From contig CAWKAL010000049.1 in NCBI GenBank assembly GCA_963847575.1, positions 1-38,301 on the forward strand: DNA of 38,301 nucleotides. Reading direction: 5' to 3'. The translations under genes were made by a program, and so were the position numbers. This document shows positions 1 to 7,576 of the stretch, piece by piece. The notes beneath the pieces were generated by a model that was not told where the DNA came from, did no database searches, and saw only the letters and a list, made by a program, of their open reading frames with translations. Source of the stretch: JASBSR01 sp963847575 (GTDB lineage Bacteria > Pseudomonadota > Gammaproteobacteria > SZUA-229). Within the stretch, counting starts at the first letter, position 1; each line of letters starts with the position of its first letter.

Positions 1-313
1 CTCCGAACTAGAAAGCATCAGTCAGCCAGGGTGGCTGTGTTTACAGATGCGCCTGCACCCGGGGTGCGCATTGCCTGGCGGTGCATCGGTAACACGTGCT
101 ATATAGCACTCTAAACCGAGCTATAAAGTAATGTCAAGTACAATTGATATTATAAAAACTACATTTGAGTAAGGAATTGAGCTAACTGCGGGCCAGCTGG
201 CATATAAATAGATGGCAGGATAGATCATCTATGTAAACAGATGACATGTAAAAACCATATATATACGCACGCACAGTCCTGTCGTGTAACAACACATATA
301 TAAGGTATCGCTT
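1..313. other. Left-edge region without a supported gene
   Basis: No gene can be supported here. The first ~80 bases are GC-rich and open in two forward frames, so they may be the end of a gene lying to the left, but neither frame is recognisable. A perfect 12-base palindrome, TGCTATATAGCA, lies at 97-108, and the rest is AT-rich spacer downstream of the symporter gene. Confidence 0.5.
97..108. promoter_or_regulatory. Palindrome TGCTATATAGCA, orphan copy
   Basis: This is a perfect 12-base palindrome, identical to copies at 3898-3909 and 5706-5717 that sit just downstream of sigma-54 promoters of PEP-CTERM genes. A degenerate second half (CTATAAAG) follows 22 bases later, close to the 23-base spacing at the other two sites. 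No sigma-54 -24/-12 element with correct spacing is visible here, so it may be a separate protein-binding site or serve a gene outside the window. Confidence 0.5.
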
Positions 314-1912
314 TCATCCGAGCACAGATATATCAGCAAACACCATGTATATCGTCAGAACGAGTAACACCAGCACCAGGCTGGCGACCCGCGCGTGAAT
401 CCACGGCGTCATATCTACCGCCCTGACATCAACCTGTACCCACTCATCAGGCATGGGCCAGATCTCCCCTATCACCAGCATCATCACCACCAGGTAACTG
501 AACACCAGTCCAAGGAAATGAAAATCGTGCATGGTCGCAACAACGCTGGCCGCCGCGGGTACAAAGTAACCGCAGGCGATGATACTAAAGCCAGCCAGCA
601 GAGCGATTTTTGCAGCAATCGGCGGCACCCTGCGCGTTAGCATACCGACCAGTACCACGGCGAATATGGGTATGAAATACAGGCCGTTCATTTTCTGCAG
701 ATAACTGAAAATGCTCTCCTGTTCCAGCAGCAGCGGGGCCAGGCTCATTGAGAACAGTGCCATTATCCAGCCGAAAATTTTACCCGAGCGCACCAGTTGT
801 TGATTGCTCGCATTCTTATTAATGAGCTTCTGGTACAAACCCAGGCTGAACAGTGTGCAGGTACTGTTCAGGGCCGAGTTATAACTCGACAGGATAGCGC
901 CCATCATCACTGCAGCAAAAAACCCGGCAAATGCCGTGGGCAGGACATGGTTGACCAGCTTGCCGTAAGACAGGTCTGCTGCGATGTTTTGATCGCTAAA
1001 CATGGCATACGCAATGAGTCCGGGAATAACCAGGTAAAGCGGGCCGATGAGTTTCAGCAGCCCGGTTGCCAGCACACCTTTTTGACCTTCAGCCAGCGAA
1101 CTTGCGCCAAAGGTGCGCTGGATGATTTGCTGGTTGGTCGTCCAGTAAAACATGTTGAGCAGCAATATTCCCGAGAACACCGTGCCGAACGGAACCCCGC
1201 TATCAGTATCGCCGATGGAATTAAAACGCCCCGGATTCCCTGCCGAAAGCGCATCAATGCCGGCGAGTAAATCGCCATCGCCGAGCGCATTGAGACCAAA
1301 CCAGACAATCATCAGGCCACCGACCAGCAAACCAATGCCATTGATTGTATCGGAGACAGCGACAGTACGAAGACCGCCAAACAAGGCATACATTGAGCCG
1401 ATAATGCCAACTGCCCAGACGATAATCCATAATGTCTGGCGGTGCGATTCCAGCCCCAGCATTGATTGCACATCAAGAATGCCGATAAGCCCGGTCGCAC
1501 CTGTATATAAAATAATAGGCAGCAGGATGACTGCGTAGGCAATCAGAAAGATCAGGTTGGTAATGACCTGGGTTTGATGATCAAAGCGTATCTCGAGATA
1601 TTCCGGAACAGTCGATACGCCACTGCGAAGAAAGCGTGGCAGAAAAAACAGCGCCATGCACACCAGTGCAATCACAGCCACCACCTCCCATACCATGACA
1701 GCAAAGCCATGCGTATAGGCAGCGCCATTGAGGCCGACCATTTGCTCGGTAGACAGATTGGTCAACAGCAATGACCCGGCGATCAGCGGCCAGGTCAGGC
1801 TTCTGCCACCGAGAAAATAGCCTTTACTCGTTGCATGATCGTCCTTGCGCGTCAGCCAGTAAGTCAGTGCTGCCACCAGGCAGGTGAAAAACAGGAAAGA
1901 AGCAAGTGTCAT
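314..1912 (-). CDS. YidK-like sodium/solute symporter (SSS family)
   Basis: Inner-membrane symporter of the solute:sodium symporter family (532 aa), closest by eye to E. coli YidK, a presumed sugar transporter. Family blocks are visible: GYFLGGRSL near the N-terminus, LLLTNLSTEQMVGLNG, then GGLRTVAVSDTINGIGL and YWTTNQQIIQRT in the middle, and many hydrophobic helices. I chose the ATG at 1912 over an upstream in-frame ATG because an AGGAG ribosome site lies about 8 bases before it and the first membrane segment follows at once. It is divergent from a sugar-type regulator and stands near a laminarinase and a GPH symporter, which suggests sugar or oligosaccharide uptake. The substrate itself is inference. 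Confidence 0.87.
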   Translation of the reverse strand: MTLASFLFFTCLVAALTYWLTRKDDHATSKGYFLGGRSLTWPLIAGSLLLTNLSTEQMVGLNGAAYTHGFAVMVWEVVAVIALVCMALFFLPRFLRSGVSTVPEYLEIRFDHQTQVITNLIFLIAYAVILLPIILYTGATGLIGILDVQSMLGLESHRQTLWIIVWAVGIIGSMYALFGGLRTVAVSDTINGIGLLVGGLMIVWFGLNALGDGDLLAGIDALSAGNPGRFNSIGDTDSGVPFGTVFSGILLLNMFYWTTNQQIIQRTFGASSLAEGQKGVLATGLLKLIGPLYLVIPGLIAYAMFSDQNIAADLSYGKLVNHVLPTAFAGFFAAVMMGAILSSYNSALNSTCTLFSLGLYQKLINKNASNQQLVRSGKIFGWIMALFSMSLAPLLLEQESIFSYLQKMNGLYFIPIFAVVLVGMLTRRVPPIAAKIALLAGFSIIACGYFVPAAASVVATMHDFHFLGLVFSYLVVMMLVIGEIWPMPDEWVQVDVRAVDMTPWIHARVASLVLVLLVLTIYMVFADISVLG

Positions 1913-2402
1913 GGTGTTATCTCCTGGTGGCCACACGCGCGTCCCGGCTTAATAGTGGTGTTGCTTCAGCTGCAACGAATGGCTTATGCGATAGAGCATT
2001 TGCTGGCGGACATTGTGTGTCACAGGCTTAGCCCGGGTAAAATCTGATATGAATCAGGGCTGTCCGGAATCATATATATGTTGTTTTACGCTATAATTTA
2101 CTATACCGTAGACAATACTGCTATGTAGCATGAAATGCATTTGTTATCGGACAGTTTGAAGGTGTTTTGCGTGATAAAGCTGCAGAGGGAAACAACAGTA
2201 AGAAGATAACTTGTTGTTATATATAAATATAAGATGTTTCTGCTCGACGCACTTGAGAGCTGAAACTGACATATAAACGGATAAACGAATGCTTCTTATA
2301 ATAACAACAGTTCATTCACTATCGATATTTACGGTAATACGTGTTCTGAGCATTCAAGCCGTCACAGCTTATTCTATGGATGCGTCAGAGGAGCTAGTGT
2401 AG
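1913..2402. other. Divergent spacer between symporter and regulator
   Basis: AT-rich spacer that must hold the promoters of the symporter (-) and the regulator (+). It contains TGCTATGTAGCA at 2119-2130, one base away from the TGCTATATAGCA palindrome found at PEP-CTERM promoters, and many TATATA runs. An AGAGGAG ribosome site precedes the regulator ATG. No additional gene is convincing. Confidence 0.5.
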
Positions 2403-3479
2403 ATGGAAAAAACCACACCGAAATATGTACTTGTCGAAGAAAAAATAAAGAAAGCGATCAAGAAAAAAGAAATTATCGACAAGTTACCTGGCGAACGGAC
2501 ACTCGCGAAAGACTATGGCTTTTCATACATGACCATCAGAAAGGCCGTTGACAATCTTGTTGCTGACGGCGTGCTGTATAAGATTCCAACCAAGGGCACA
2601 TTTGTTGCTGATCGTAAGACATCAAAAAAGAAAACCCACGTCATTGGTTACTATCTCGACAGCAGTATCATCGCGGGTTTAACCAGCCCGTACTACTCGA
2701 TGATATTCCATGCTCTCGAGCAACAGGCGGTCTAAACGTGGATATTCGTTAATTTATTTTTCAGATATCAGTGATAACTCGCTACACAAGCATCTTAAAA
2801 AAGTCGATGGTGTAATCGCCAGCTGTTTTCCACGCAATGAAAATGTGATTCATGATATTCATAAGCATGTTCCTGTTGTTGCCATAGACAATAGCGCATC
2901 TGATAAAACCATCCCTTCTGTGATCATCGATAACTTTAATGCCGTCAGAAATTCAGTTGATTATTTATGCAACCTGGGCCATACCCGCATAGGCTTTATG
3001 ACAGGTCTGCAGGATTCAGATGTTGGTAAAAACCGCTTTGAAGGCTATAAAAGTGGCTTGAATAACCATGGCCTGGAGCTGGATGAAGCGCATGTTTATA
3101 GAGGTAACTATTCCTTCCAGTCCGGCCTCGAAGGAGCTGAATACTTTTTAGGATTAAAAAATCCACCCACTGCAATTGTCTGCGCGAATGATGCCATGGC
3201 TATCGCTGTGATCAGAAAAGTTACCCAACACGGCTTGAATGTGCCCGATGATATAAGTGTAATCGGGTTTGACGATATTGCTGTTGCTTCACAGATCACC
3301 CCGTCATTAACAACACTTGCGGCACCCGTTACAGAAATTGCTGAACTGTGCATTCGACATGCTTACCAGTTTGATCAACGGTGAGACGCTTGCAAATAAA
3401 CACGTCGCCCTGCCGGCAGAGCTTGGTTACCAGGGGCACCTGCCGTGATATTAAAAATACCGTCGAAGCCCTCGCCTAG
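2403..3479 (+). pseudogene. GntR/LacI-type (AraR-like) sugar regulator, three frameshifts
   Basis: A transcription regulator of the AraR-like layout: N-terminal GntR winged helix (about residues 5-75, with LPGERTLAKDYGFSYMTIRKA) followed by a LacI/periplasmic-binding-like sugar domain (VIGYYLDSS..., then GFMTGLQDSD, VIGFDDIAVASQITPSLTT, and a typical LP.EL...RGT end). The reading frame moves three times, always as if one extra base were present: near 2729-2730, near 3355-3361 and near 3422-3424. Rejoining the frames gives about 357 aa, the normal family length, ending at the TAG at 3477-3479. A good ribosome site (AGAGGAG) remains. Its place beside the symporter and laminarinase suggests it controlled that locus. 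It is either a recent pseudogene or the result of sequencing errors. Confidence 0.8.
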
Positions 3480-3882
3480 TCATTGCTTATATCACCCGGT
3501 CAGCCGTTTCAATCTCAGCGTTTGTTAATGACAGTGTGGATATATATCAGTACACAAATTTAATTTGCTCACCAATAACACCAGCTCATGTTGCGAAACC
3601 ACGGAAATTTCTGCGCTAGCATTACAATTTCTTCATTATTCAGCTTGTGTACCTGCTGTATGTAAGGACTTTCGTCACTGTAAGTAATGTCGACATAGTT
3701 TGTTTTCTATAATAATCAGCCTGATAATTTCGTATCAAGCTGAAATACAAGATATAAATAACATTCATTGTTGATAGCAGGTTGCAGAATACACTTCTAT
3801 ATTTGTCACTATTTCTTACACATTATGCTGCTGTATTTTCCCAGCTGAAAATAATGTCAGTTAAAACAATCAGTTATCTAAT

Positions 3883-3898
3883 TGGCATGATTTATGCT
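3883..3898 (+). promoter_or_regulatory. Sigma-54 promoter of PEP-CTERM gene 1
   Basis: TGGCATGATTTATGCT matches the RpoN consensus (TGGCAC-N5-TTGCW) with the correct spacing between the GG and GC pairs. Transcription should start near 3909, giving a leader of about 130 bases. The match to the promoter at 5691-5706 covers TTGGCATG(A/T)TTTATGCTGCTATATAG. The original PEP-CTERM/EpsH work reported a shared upstream sigma-54 site in Proteobacteria, linked by phylogenetic profile to PrsK/PrsR/PrsT, and this is very probably that element. Confidence 0.82.
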
Positions 3899-3932
3899 GC
3901 TATATAGCAACATATAGGTTGTCTATATAGCT
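3898..3932. promoter_or_regulatory. Paired CTATATAGC palindromes at the start site
   Basis: TGCTATATAGCA (3898-3909) is followed by CTATATAGCT (3923-3932), 23 bases from repeat start to repeat start, with CATATAG between them. The same arrangement and the same 23-base spacing recur at 5706-5740. Because the unit is self-complementary the two copies could also pair in RNA, but the predicted start near 3909 would leave most of the first copy untranscribed, so a DNA role is more likely. Confidence 0.65.
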
Positions 3933-3959
3933 TTGCCATTAGAGACGCTCCCTTTCCAA

Positions 3960-4028
3960 TGTAGTGGTCTTTAGCTGGCAATTTGAAAGGCGGTACTCGT
4001 TATCAGCGGGGTCGCTCACACCACTACA
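3960..4028 (+). promoter_or_regulatory. Leader inverted repeat touching the ribosome site
   Basis: TGTAGTGGT at 3960-3968 is the exact complement of ACCACTACA at 4020-4028. The right arm ends directly before the GAGGG ribosome site of the PEP-CTERM gene, so the leader may fold into a stem that affects translation. It does not resemble a c-di-GMP riboswitch that I can recognise. A chance repeat is possible. Confidence 0.35.
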
Positions 4029-4040
4029 GAGGGTACAAAA

Positions 4041-4712
4041 ATGTTAAAGAATGTTCGAACTAAATTAGCAGTGTCAATTGCATTGTCACTATCTGCTGGG
4101 ATGGCACATGCTTTAGTCCAGGATATCGCGGTCAACGGTGGTTTTGAAACCGGTGATTTCTCTGGCTGGGTACAGTTTCCAGGATCTGCAGGGCCTGCGG
4201 GTCAAGAGGTTTCTACCGTTAATCCATCTTCCGGTCTGTACTCTGGCCATCTTACTGAGTTGAATCCCGCTGCTAACATTATCAAGCAGGCCAACCTCCT
4301 GCCAGGTGCATGGACTCCAGGACAGCAGATTGATATCTCGTTCGACATCCGAGGCTCTGCCGCCGCGGGTGGTGTCCTTTTTGCCGAGCTCTTCTCAGAA
4401 CTCTCTGGTGGTGGTACATCCGCATCTGAAATCTTGGGCGGCGGTCCGCTGTTCCCGAATGGCGATCCTGATGTCTGGACCACCTATAACTTCACTGGTT
4501 TTGCCGGGCCGGATACCAGCGGTGGTATTACGCTGCAGTTTAATGCGGCGTGCGCACCAATCCAGGGCTGTAATGCAGATTATTTCATTGATAATGTAAC
4601 AATATTTGCTGATGTTGACGTTTCAGCGATTCCGGTTCCTGCTGCAGCATGGTTATTCGGCTCGGGTCTGCTAGGTCTTATTGGTATTGCAAGAAAGAAG
4701 AAAGCGGTATAA
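4041..4712 (+). CDS. PEP-CTERM-type exported protein 1, jelly-roll-like
   Basis: An exported 223-aa protein of the exosortase-substrate kind. Residues 1-24 form a signal peptide ending at AHA. The body begins with NGGFETGDFSGW and ends with ADYFIDNVTI, the usual edges of a galactose-binding-like or CBM4/9-like beta sandwich, so sugar binding is possible but unproven. The C-terminus has IPVPAAAWLFGSGLLGL, a membrane helix and a basic RKKK tail; the motif is V-P-V-P-A rather than classic Pro-Glu-Pro. A GAGGG ribosome site precedes the ATG. It is a single-gene unit with its own sigma-54 promoter and a terminator after it. Exosortase, the processing enzyme, is not in the window. Confidence 0.85.
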   Translation: MLKNVRTKLAVSIALSLSAGMAHALVQDIAVNGGFETGDFSGWVQFPGSAGPAGQEVSTVNPSSGLYSGHLTELNPAANIIKQANLLPGAWTPGQQIDISFDIRGSAAAGGVLFAELFSELSGGGTSASEILGGGPLFPNGDPDVWTTYNFTGFAGPDTSGGITLQFNAACAPIQGCNADYFIDNVTIFADVDVSAIPVPAAAWLFGSGLLGLIGIARKKKAV

Positions 4713-4776
4713 ATAGTTCGCGTTAGCAATGTGAGTAGCACAGGCTCACCATAAACGCGAAAGTTGTAGATCTATC

Positions 4777-4797
4777 AAAACGGTGGCCCCGTTTTTT
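4777..4797 (+). terminator. Rho-independent terminator after PEP-CTERM gene 1
   Basis: AAAACGG and CCGTTTT pair around a 5-base loop, followed by a T-run. The same sequence is also the left arm of a larger imperfect inverted repeat that runs from 4774 to 4837 with two single-base bulges. Confidence 0.65.
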
Positions 4798-4872
4798 CTA
4801 AACCTGTGTTTATATAACGGGTGCCACCTGTTTTGATATTCATTTACTTGAAGCATAAACAATAAAAAAGAA

Positions 4873-5163
4873 ATGGCAGAAACATATTCTATCCAGGTAT
4901 TGAACAAGAACGGTGAAGCACAATCTCACCTTGCCGAAAAGTCCTTTCATATCGAAAATATTCGTAAAGGCGGGTTTCGATTTTTATCAGAGGAAAAATT
5001 TGAAATTGATGACAGGATACAGGTCCAGCTTCGATTTCCGGATGAGCGCTCACAGCAGGTGCTGGGACGAATCTGTTATTGTGAAGCACAAGCTGGCCAG
5101 CAAACCGCATATATTTTCAGTGTTATAGATGGATTCTATTCGCTGCTCACATCTCACGGATAA
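4873..5163 (+). CDS. Small PilZ-like protein
   Basis: A 96-aa cytoplasmic protein with the look of a PilZ beta barrel: SFHIENIRKGGFRF (about residues 25-38), then FEIDDRIQVQLRFPD, VLGRICYCE and a final YIFSVIDGFYSLL. PilZ domains usually bind c-di-GMP through an RxxxR and a D/NxSxxG motif. Here the second motif is degenerate (ENIRKGG) and no RxxxR is evident, so nucleotide binding is doubtful. The ribosome site is weak and A-rich. It sits between two PEP-CTERM genes, and the window also encodes a GGDEF-EAL protein, which makes a regulatory or surface-related role plausible but not shown. Confidence 0.6.
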   Translation: MAETYSIQVLNKNGEAQSHLAEKSFHIENIRKGGFRFLSEEKFEIDDRIQVQLRFPDERSQQVLGRICYCEAQAGQQTAYIFSVIDGFYSLLTSHG

Positions 5164-5340
5164 AGTTATACCCATCGTTCCATTTTCATGCCCTGATTTT
5201 ATTGCTACGAAGTTTCATTCATCCACCAGCCATATTCGCCTGATGTATTCGTTCGAACTCTATGATCTTGATCTGGCAGAAATCAGCCGGGATTGATAAA
5301 ACGCAGGGTATCGAATTATCAGCGTTTTGATTGGCCGCTT

Positions 5341-5363
5341 TGCCAGGGGTGTGATACCTGGCA
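5341..5363 (+). terminator. Hairpin downstream of the PilZ-like gene
   Basis: TGCCAGG and CCTGGCA pair perfectly around a 9-base loop, about 180 bases after the PilZ-like stop codon. There is no following T-run, so it may be a weak terminator or a regulator site. Confidence 0.3.
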
Positions 5364-5690
5364 GTGTATATAATCACATCCTTACGGTCCTGAAGCCCTC
5401 TACTACCTTGTTTTTAAATGCTTTATCCCATGACCGCATGCGCGCTGTTCAATCTATATAGCACTCTGCAATATATACCGACATTGTAAAATTATTCGGC
5501 ATTTCACATTTAGCTACTAATTTATTCATAAACCGAGCCTATCTAATTGTATTCGTAATATAAATTATGAGTTTTATTTCTAGAGTTTCATTATCCCGGC
5601 GTGCTTTTTTGTCACGATACTTTACATATTAGATATATCTGATATAGCGCTATTTTGAAATATATAATAAATACAACAATTTATCGCTTT

Positions 5691-5706
5691 TGGCATGTTT
5701 TATGCT
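5691..5706 (+). promoter_or_regulatory. Sigma-54 promoter of PEP-CTERM gene 2
   Basis: TGGCATGTTTTATGCT differs by one base from the element at 3883-3898 and fits the -24/-12 RpoN consensus spacing. The expected start is near 5717, giving a leader of about 158 bases. An enhancer-binding protein such as PrsR would be required; it is not encoded here. Confidence 0.82.
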
Positions 5707-5740
5707 GCTATATAGCACATATAGTTTTTACTATATAGCT
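5706..5740. promoter_or_regulatory. Paired CTATATAGC palindromes, second copy
   Basis: TGCTATATAGCA (5706-5717) and CTATATAGCT (5731-5740) repeat the arrangement at 3898-3932 with the same 23-base offset, although the bases between them have diverged. Conserved spacing with diverged filler argues for a functional pair of sites. Confidence 0.65.
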
Positions 5741-5874
5741 AAAGGGACGTCAGGCTACAGCAATACGCACGATGTGTTGCTGAGCTATTGCCTGGACCTG
5801 GCAGATGTAAGGCGAACTTCGCAATGAGGCAGGTCCGTCAAGTACGCAATCAATCATTGAAAGAGGTATTTAAA

Positions 5875-6615
5875 ATGTTACGGAAAAAATTAAGTAAAAC
5901 CGGTCTGGCGGCTTTGGCCCTGACTGCTGCCATCGCTTACGCCCCTTCAAGCAATGCAGCACTGACTAACGGTAGTTTTGAGTCGCCTGACGCATCAGCC
6001 GGTGACGTCGGTGGTGCGGGAGCCCCTTGGGGTAGTTTTAACGGGGTCTTCACGACCAGCAACAATTTCCAGCCCGGTGGTGGTTTTGTTAACCCGACTG
6101 CATTTGATGGTACACAGGTGCTGAAACAATTCGGCGTTGATGCGGGAGCCTTCCAGGATGTAGCAGCGAATCCGGGCGACACGGTTGACGCATCGGTCTA
6201 TGCGATGAACTGGAACGGTGACAACTTCAATAATATCTTCCTTTTGCAGATATTTGCCCTTGACGCTGGCGGCAACAATCTCAGCGGCGGATTTACTCCC
6301 CTGGCCCAGGTCTCTGCGGGAAGTGATGCAATCCTAGGTGGCGTGTTTGATTATGTGCTAGCAGGGACGGACGGTGGTAATGATTTCGACTGGACCCAGA
6401 TGATGGTTTCAGCAATGATGCCTGCTGATACAGCTTCCACCCGAATCCAGTTGATCCATATCCTGGAAGCATCAACCGCACCCGGTGGCGCCATTTTCCT
6501 GGATAGCGCTAGCTTGACGGTCAGTTCTGCTGTTATCCCTGTACCAGCTGCTGTCTGGTTGTTCGGTTCAGGTCTGTTAGGTCTGGTGGGCGTAGCTCGC
6601 CGTCGTAAGAGCTAA
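5875..6615 (+). CDS. PEP-CTERM-type exported protein 2
   Basis: A 246-aa exported protein. I placed the start at the ATG at 5875 because AGAGG lies just upstream and a clear signal peptide follows (basic MLRKKLSKTG, hydrophobic stretch, SNAA cleavage region near residue 26). The body opens with ALTNGSFESPD and closes with GGAIFLDSASLTV, again the edges of a galactose-binding-like sandwich and distantly like protein 1. The C-terminus shows IPVPAAVWLFGSGLLGL plus ARRRKS, the sorting helix and basic tail. It is expressed from its own sigma-54 promoter and followed by a strong hairpin. The function of the body is unknown; surface or matrix attachment is the usual fate of such proteins. Confidence 0.86.
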   Translation: MLRKKLSKTGLAALALTAAIAYAPSSNAALTNGSFESPDASAGDVGGAGAPWGSFNGVFTTSNNFQPGGGFVNPTAFDGTQVLKQFGVDAGAFQDVAANPGDTVDASVYAMNWNGDNFNNIFLLQIFALDAGGNNLSGGFTPLAQVSAGSDAILGGVFDYVLAGTDGGNDFDWTQMMVSAMMPADTASTRIQLIHILEASTAPGGAIFLDSASLTVSSAVIPVPAAVWLFGSGLLGLVGVARRRKS

Positions 6616-6643
6616 GTCACACAGTATTTCTCTCCAGGAAATG

Positions 6644-6683
6644 ACGACACTGGCACTCAACTCCTCCCGAGTGCCAGTGTCGT
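6644..6683 (+). terminator. Strong hairpin after PEP-CTERM gene 2
   Basis: A perfect 15-base stem (ACGACACTGGCACTC and its complement) with a 10-base loop, about 30 bases after the stop codon. The T-run after it is short (TTTA), so termination may be partial. Confidence 0.7.
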
Positions 6684-6720
6684 TTAGTGAGGCTCACACT
6701 GCATATTATTTTTGAAATTC

Positions 6721-6758
6721 ATTAGATACACAAATAGTCATTAGATAAACAAATAAAG
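6721..6758. repeat. Two tandem 19-base repeats before PEP-CTERM gene 3
   Basis: ATTAGATACACAAATA at 6721 and ATTAGATAAACAAATA at 6740 recur at a 19-base period. They lie 40-77 bases before the start of the third PEP-CTERM gene, which lacks the sigma-54 element, and could be regulator sites or simple AT-rich duplication. Confidence 0.4.
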
Positions 6759-6797
6759 ATAAATTAATGACCAATTTAGTACATGAGGGATTATCAA

Positions 6798-7442
6798 ATG
6801 AACATAACAGACACGAAAGCTTATTTTCATACATGCGCTGTGATAATAGCGTTTCTAATCAGTCCAGTATCGGCTGAAGCCGATACTGTAACCGTCACCA
6901 ATGGTACATTAACCAGCTTCGATGCAAGCACCGGCGACATTACGTTTGACTGGGACCTGAACTCCATCTACGACATAACCGGCAATGATGTCACTTTATA
7001 TGACAATGATATCGGCATACCTGGCCGCCTCGTTGGTACATTGTATGAGTTCGTTATTCCCAATTTCTACGATCCGTTGCCAATGAAGAAAATCTCTATT
7101 TCAATGGTGGGTGCCAATGGTGGTGCTAGTGGATCAGAACTACCCGCTGTACTCGATATCATTGGCGCAGACAGTGATTTCTTAAACGGTGGTCCGGCAT
7201 TACCTGTGCTGGGATCATTCGTCAGTAGCACCATCAGTTCTACGCTGGTGACCGAGTACTGGGAGATGTTTCCAAACCCGGATTTCGAGATTGTAAAACT
7301 CTATGTTCCCGTTGAATTTGAACTGCAAACTATCACTATCGCCACCCAGTCCACCGTGGTGCCTGTCCCGGCAGCTATCTGGCTGTTTGGCAGTGGTCTG
7401 CTCGGTTTAACAGCAATGGCCAGACGGAAAATCGTGATTTAA
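6798..7442 (+). CDS. PEP-CTERM-type exported protein 3
   Basis: A 214-aa exported protein. The ATG at 6798 is preferred over one at 6783 because a GAGG ribosome site lies ten bases ahead of it. The signal peptide runs to about residue 27 (PVSAEA). The body is not recognised: it starts VTVTNGTLTSFDASTGDITFD and has no cysteine outside the signal peptide. The C-terminus VVPVPAAIWLFGSGLLGL followed by MARRK is the same sorting signal as in the two upstream proteins. Unlike them it has no sigma-54 element upstream, so it is probably controlled differently or reached by read-through. It lies about 130 bases before the laminarinase gene. Confidence 0.82.
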   Translation: MNITDTKAYFHTCAVIIAFLISPVSAEADTVTVTNGTLTSFDASTGDITFDWDLNSIYDITGNDVTLYDNDIGIPGRLVGTLYEFVIPNFYDPLPMKKISISMVGANGGASGSELPAVLDIIGADSDFLNGGPALPVLGSFVSSTISSTLVTEYWEMFPNPDFEIVKLYVPVEFELQTITIATQSTVVPVPAAIWLFGSGLLGLTAMARRKIVI

Positions 7443-7492
7443 TACGGGCAATCATGCGCCAGGCTTTTTCTGCATATGTAAAGCATGGAAAC

Positions 7493-7508
7493 TGGCGCTC
7501 GCTATGCT
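7493..7508 (+). promoter_or_regulatory. Candidate weak sigma-54 promoter of the laminarinase gene
   Basis: TGGCGCTCGCTATGCT has the GG and GC pairs at the correct distance and the same ATGCT -12 block as the two PEP-CTERM promoters. The -24 part is poorer, and the CTATATAGC palindromes are absent. The predicted start near 7519 would give a 58-base leader. Confidence 0.35.
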
Positions 7509-7576
7509 GATGTTGGCCAGTGGCAGTAGTGCAATACATTATTTATGAGTTTTAGTACCAATGGCTCACTGGAAGC

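Larger units (their letters stand above)
3480..4040. other. Long AT-rich spacer with sigma-54 promoter
   Basis: A 560-base spacer before the first PEP-CTERM gene. The left 400 bases show no gene or clear hairpin. The right part holds the sigma-54 element (3883-3898), the paired palindromes (3898-3932) and a 130-base leader with a 9-base inverted repeat that ends next to the ribosome site. Large spacers before single-gene PEP-CTERM units are typical of the system. Confidence 0.6.
5164..5874. other. Long AT-rich spacer before PEP-CTERM gene 2
   Basis: A 700-base spacer without a supported gene. It holds a 7-base stem hairpin at 5341-5363, a CTATATAGCACTCT copy at 5454-5467 (14 bases shared with 99-112), a sigma-54 element at 5691-5706 and a 158-base leader. 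An in-frame ATG at 5788 is ignored because the true start has the ribosome site and signal peptide. Confidence 0.6.

Noticed and set aside
1..112. Open forward frames at the left edge that could be the 3' end of a gene
   Set aside because: Two frames are open to about position 110 and neither translation resembles a known family, so no gene is called.
3898..3932. RNA hairpin or riboswitch formed by the paired CTATATAGC repeats
   Set aside because: The sigma-54 start site predicted near 3909 would leave most of the first arm out of the transcript, and the pattern fits a DNA site better.
3909..4040. c-di-GMP riboswitch in the PEP-CTERM leaders
   Set aside because: The leaders do not show the conserved core of GEMM-type riboswitches, and the two leaders do not resemble each other beyond the promoter.
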